From: Brachyhypopomus gauderio
Lineage: Eukaryota; Chordata; Actinopteri; Gymnotiformes; Hypopomidae
Reading direction: 5' to 3'
DNA length: 64,000 bases
NCBI RefSeq assembly: GCF_052324685.1
Contig: NC_135225.1
Location: 15,087,185-15,151,184 of the forward strand
Each line of letters begins with the position of its first letter. The first letter of the stretch is position 1. Of the stretch, positions 63,101 through 64,000 are shown piece by piece. Made by a program: the position numbers and the translations under genes. Under the pieces are notes generated by a model. The model made no database searches. It saw only the letters and a list, made by a program, of their open reading frames with translations, and was not told the origin of the DNA.

Positions 63101-63925
63101 TTCAGCTTACGCGCCTCATGCTGTGAAGGCAGGAGTCACACCTGTGACACTCTGAATGGATCTTCAGTCACACCGATGACCAACACATTACCGTCTTCCC
63201 TTACACTATAACATACTACAAACCAATGCAGCACTGGCTTGTGGGTGCTAATAACGACATACGGAGAAGCTAACACCACACAATGCTGCCATCCTGTCCA
63301 GGTTCACAATACACATCCGATTTTACATGACACATGACATCAGCTTGACGGTTCTTTTAAAATGTTGTAGAAACAAAGCCCATTGACAAAAGCCCATGTG
63401 TAGCATCACCCTGTGAGTAGCCATCAGACACAGAGTCTCAGATGCTGGAGGTTACATAAGTAGTGAGCTTTCCACTAATGAAAAGCATCCTTCTCATGCT
63501 TAATTTATACACCTCACTAGTATAAAGGACATTCACAATGATTATGTTACTTATTAAAACACCATTCGTTAAAGATTTTTTTGGTGGTACCCATGGCAAG
63601 GGTACAATTTTAGAACGAATGTCTTGACCCGTTATATAGTAAGAGGGAATAAAGTAATACAGACATTTATTCTTCCTCAGTGCTCTGTACTTCACGAGAA
63701 GCGTCGAAAGGATCTCAGCAAGCAGGCAGTGTGATTTATATTGCAAAACGAACCTATTGAAGAGTGTTTAGTCGACAAGTGTCTCCAAACGCCCATGACT
63801 GTGGTAGTGTGCGTTTGGGCTCTTACCCTTTTGAAATGAAGGTCTCTGAATTTTCTCAACTTCTCCTCCCTCTTCTGTGACGCCAAAGTCTCGGTGGGTT
63901 CCTCGACGCTGACCGCCTCAGACAC
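60138..63925 (-). CDS. syf2: SYF2 pre-mRNA splicing factor (partial, first exon off the right edge)
   Basis: Six coding exons on minus: 63827-63925, 62995-63120, 62564-62681, 60846-60936, 60492-60590 and 60138-60303; phases agree. Recognisable sequence includes [70 protein letters not shown] and the C-terminus [20 protein letters not shown] to LERGTAV. SYF2 is part of the XAB2/Prp19-related complex of the activated spliceosome, in the nucleus (family knowledge). The window shows 232 residues. The N-terminal exon lies beyond 64000; the left edge of the 63827-63925 exon uses a weak acceptor (aatgtgaag), so its true start is less certain than the other exons. Confidence 0.95.
60345..60416. repeat. 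14-bp tandem repeat close to the syf2 last-exon acceptor
   Basis: Five units of cgaccacacacacg type. In syf2 sense this is a GT-rich array about 45 bases upstream of the acceptor at 60304. Confidence 0.9.
61660..61815. repeat. Tandem repeat in syf2 intron, four copies
   Basis: Units contain caactacaactgtagtgtga and ctgttacatagaggtgtac. Confidence 0.9.
62029..62393. mobile_element. hAT-type MITE with perfect 8-bp target duplication
   Basis: Ends cagtggttctcaaacttt and actttgagaaacactg are inverted. The flanking ccctagtg is repeated exactly at 62021-62028 and 62394-62401. It lies in a syf2 intron, immediately downstream (in sense) of the exon at 62564-62681. Confidence 0.85.
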
Positions 63926-63954
63926 CTTCACATTGAGAAATGAGTGTTGGCGAA

Positions 63955-64000
63955 GGACCCTAGGGTTAACCCTAACCCCTAACCCTAGGATTAACCCTAG
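63955..64000. repeat. CCCTAA-type repeat at the right edge
   Basis: Short imperfect run of taaccctaacccctaaccct at the window end. Interstitial telomere-like sequence; extent beyond the edge unknown. Confidence 0.7.

Overview
This is a teleost fish nuclear genome window. The genes have GT-AG introns, the introns hold long (CA)n and minisatellite tracts, and there are Tc1-like and hAT DNA transposons, an L2-type LINE end and a tRNA-derived SINE. The SINE and Tc1 content would suit an ostariophysan fish, but the species is not determined.

Seven protein-coding genes could be rebuilt exon by exon with consistent splice phases. In order: ldlrap1 (minus, 1232-18247), maco1/macoilin (minus, 23761-35031), a single Rh30-type blood-group gene (plus, 36631-42492), tmem50a (minus, 44468-45910), mgst3 (minus, 47916-50328), rsrp1 (plus, coding 52676-54996) and syf2 (minus, 60138 to beyond the right edge; first exon missing). 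Apart from mgst3 this is the neighbourhood of the human RH locus on 1p36.11 (SYF2, RSRP1, RHD, TMEM50A, RHCE, MACO1, LDLRAP1). Here there is one Rh gene instead of two, and mgst3 sits between tmem50a and rsrp1. The genes do not form one pathway: endocytic adaptor, ER membrane/coiled-coil protein, Rh membrane protein, UPF0220 membrane protein, MAPEG enzyme, SR-like nuclear protein and spliceosome factor.

The space between exons is mostly repeats. ldlrap1 introns hold an L2 end (downstream of the gene in window terms), several hAT and Tc1 pieces, a hAT transposase remnant with a foldback element inside it, and a Tc1 element whose transposase has lost its first catalytic region. maco1 introns hold a SINE and a second Tc1 copy with a retroelement tail inserted in it. 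Downstream of mgst3 coding exon 4 (inside intron 3) lies a hAT element interrupted by a second hAT element.

The most unusual feature is how tandem repeats sit on splice sites. The 5' splice sites of ldlrap1 exon 6 and maco1 exon 6 are each the first unit of a minisatellite that repeats the exon end plus donor many times. TG repeats abut several 3' splice sites, and a roughly 690-base polypyrimidine array runs straight into Rh exon 6. A 31-bp array downstream of maco1 carries 15 CACGTG boxes alternating with GC boxes. The block from about 55.2 to 60.1 kb has no gene I can support.
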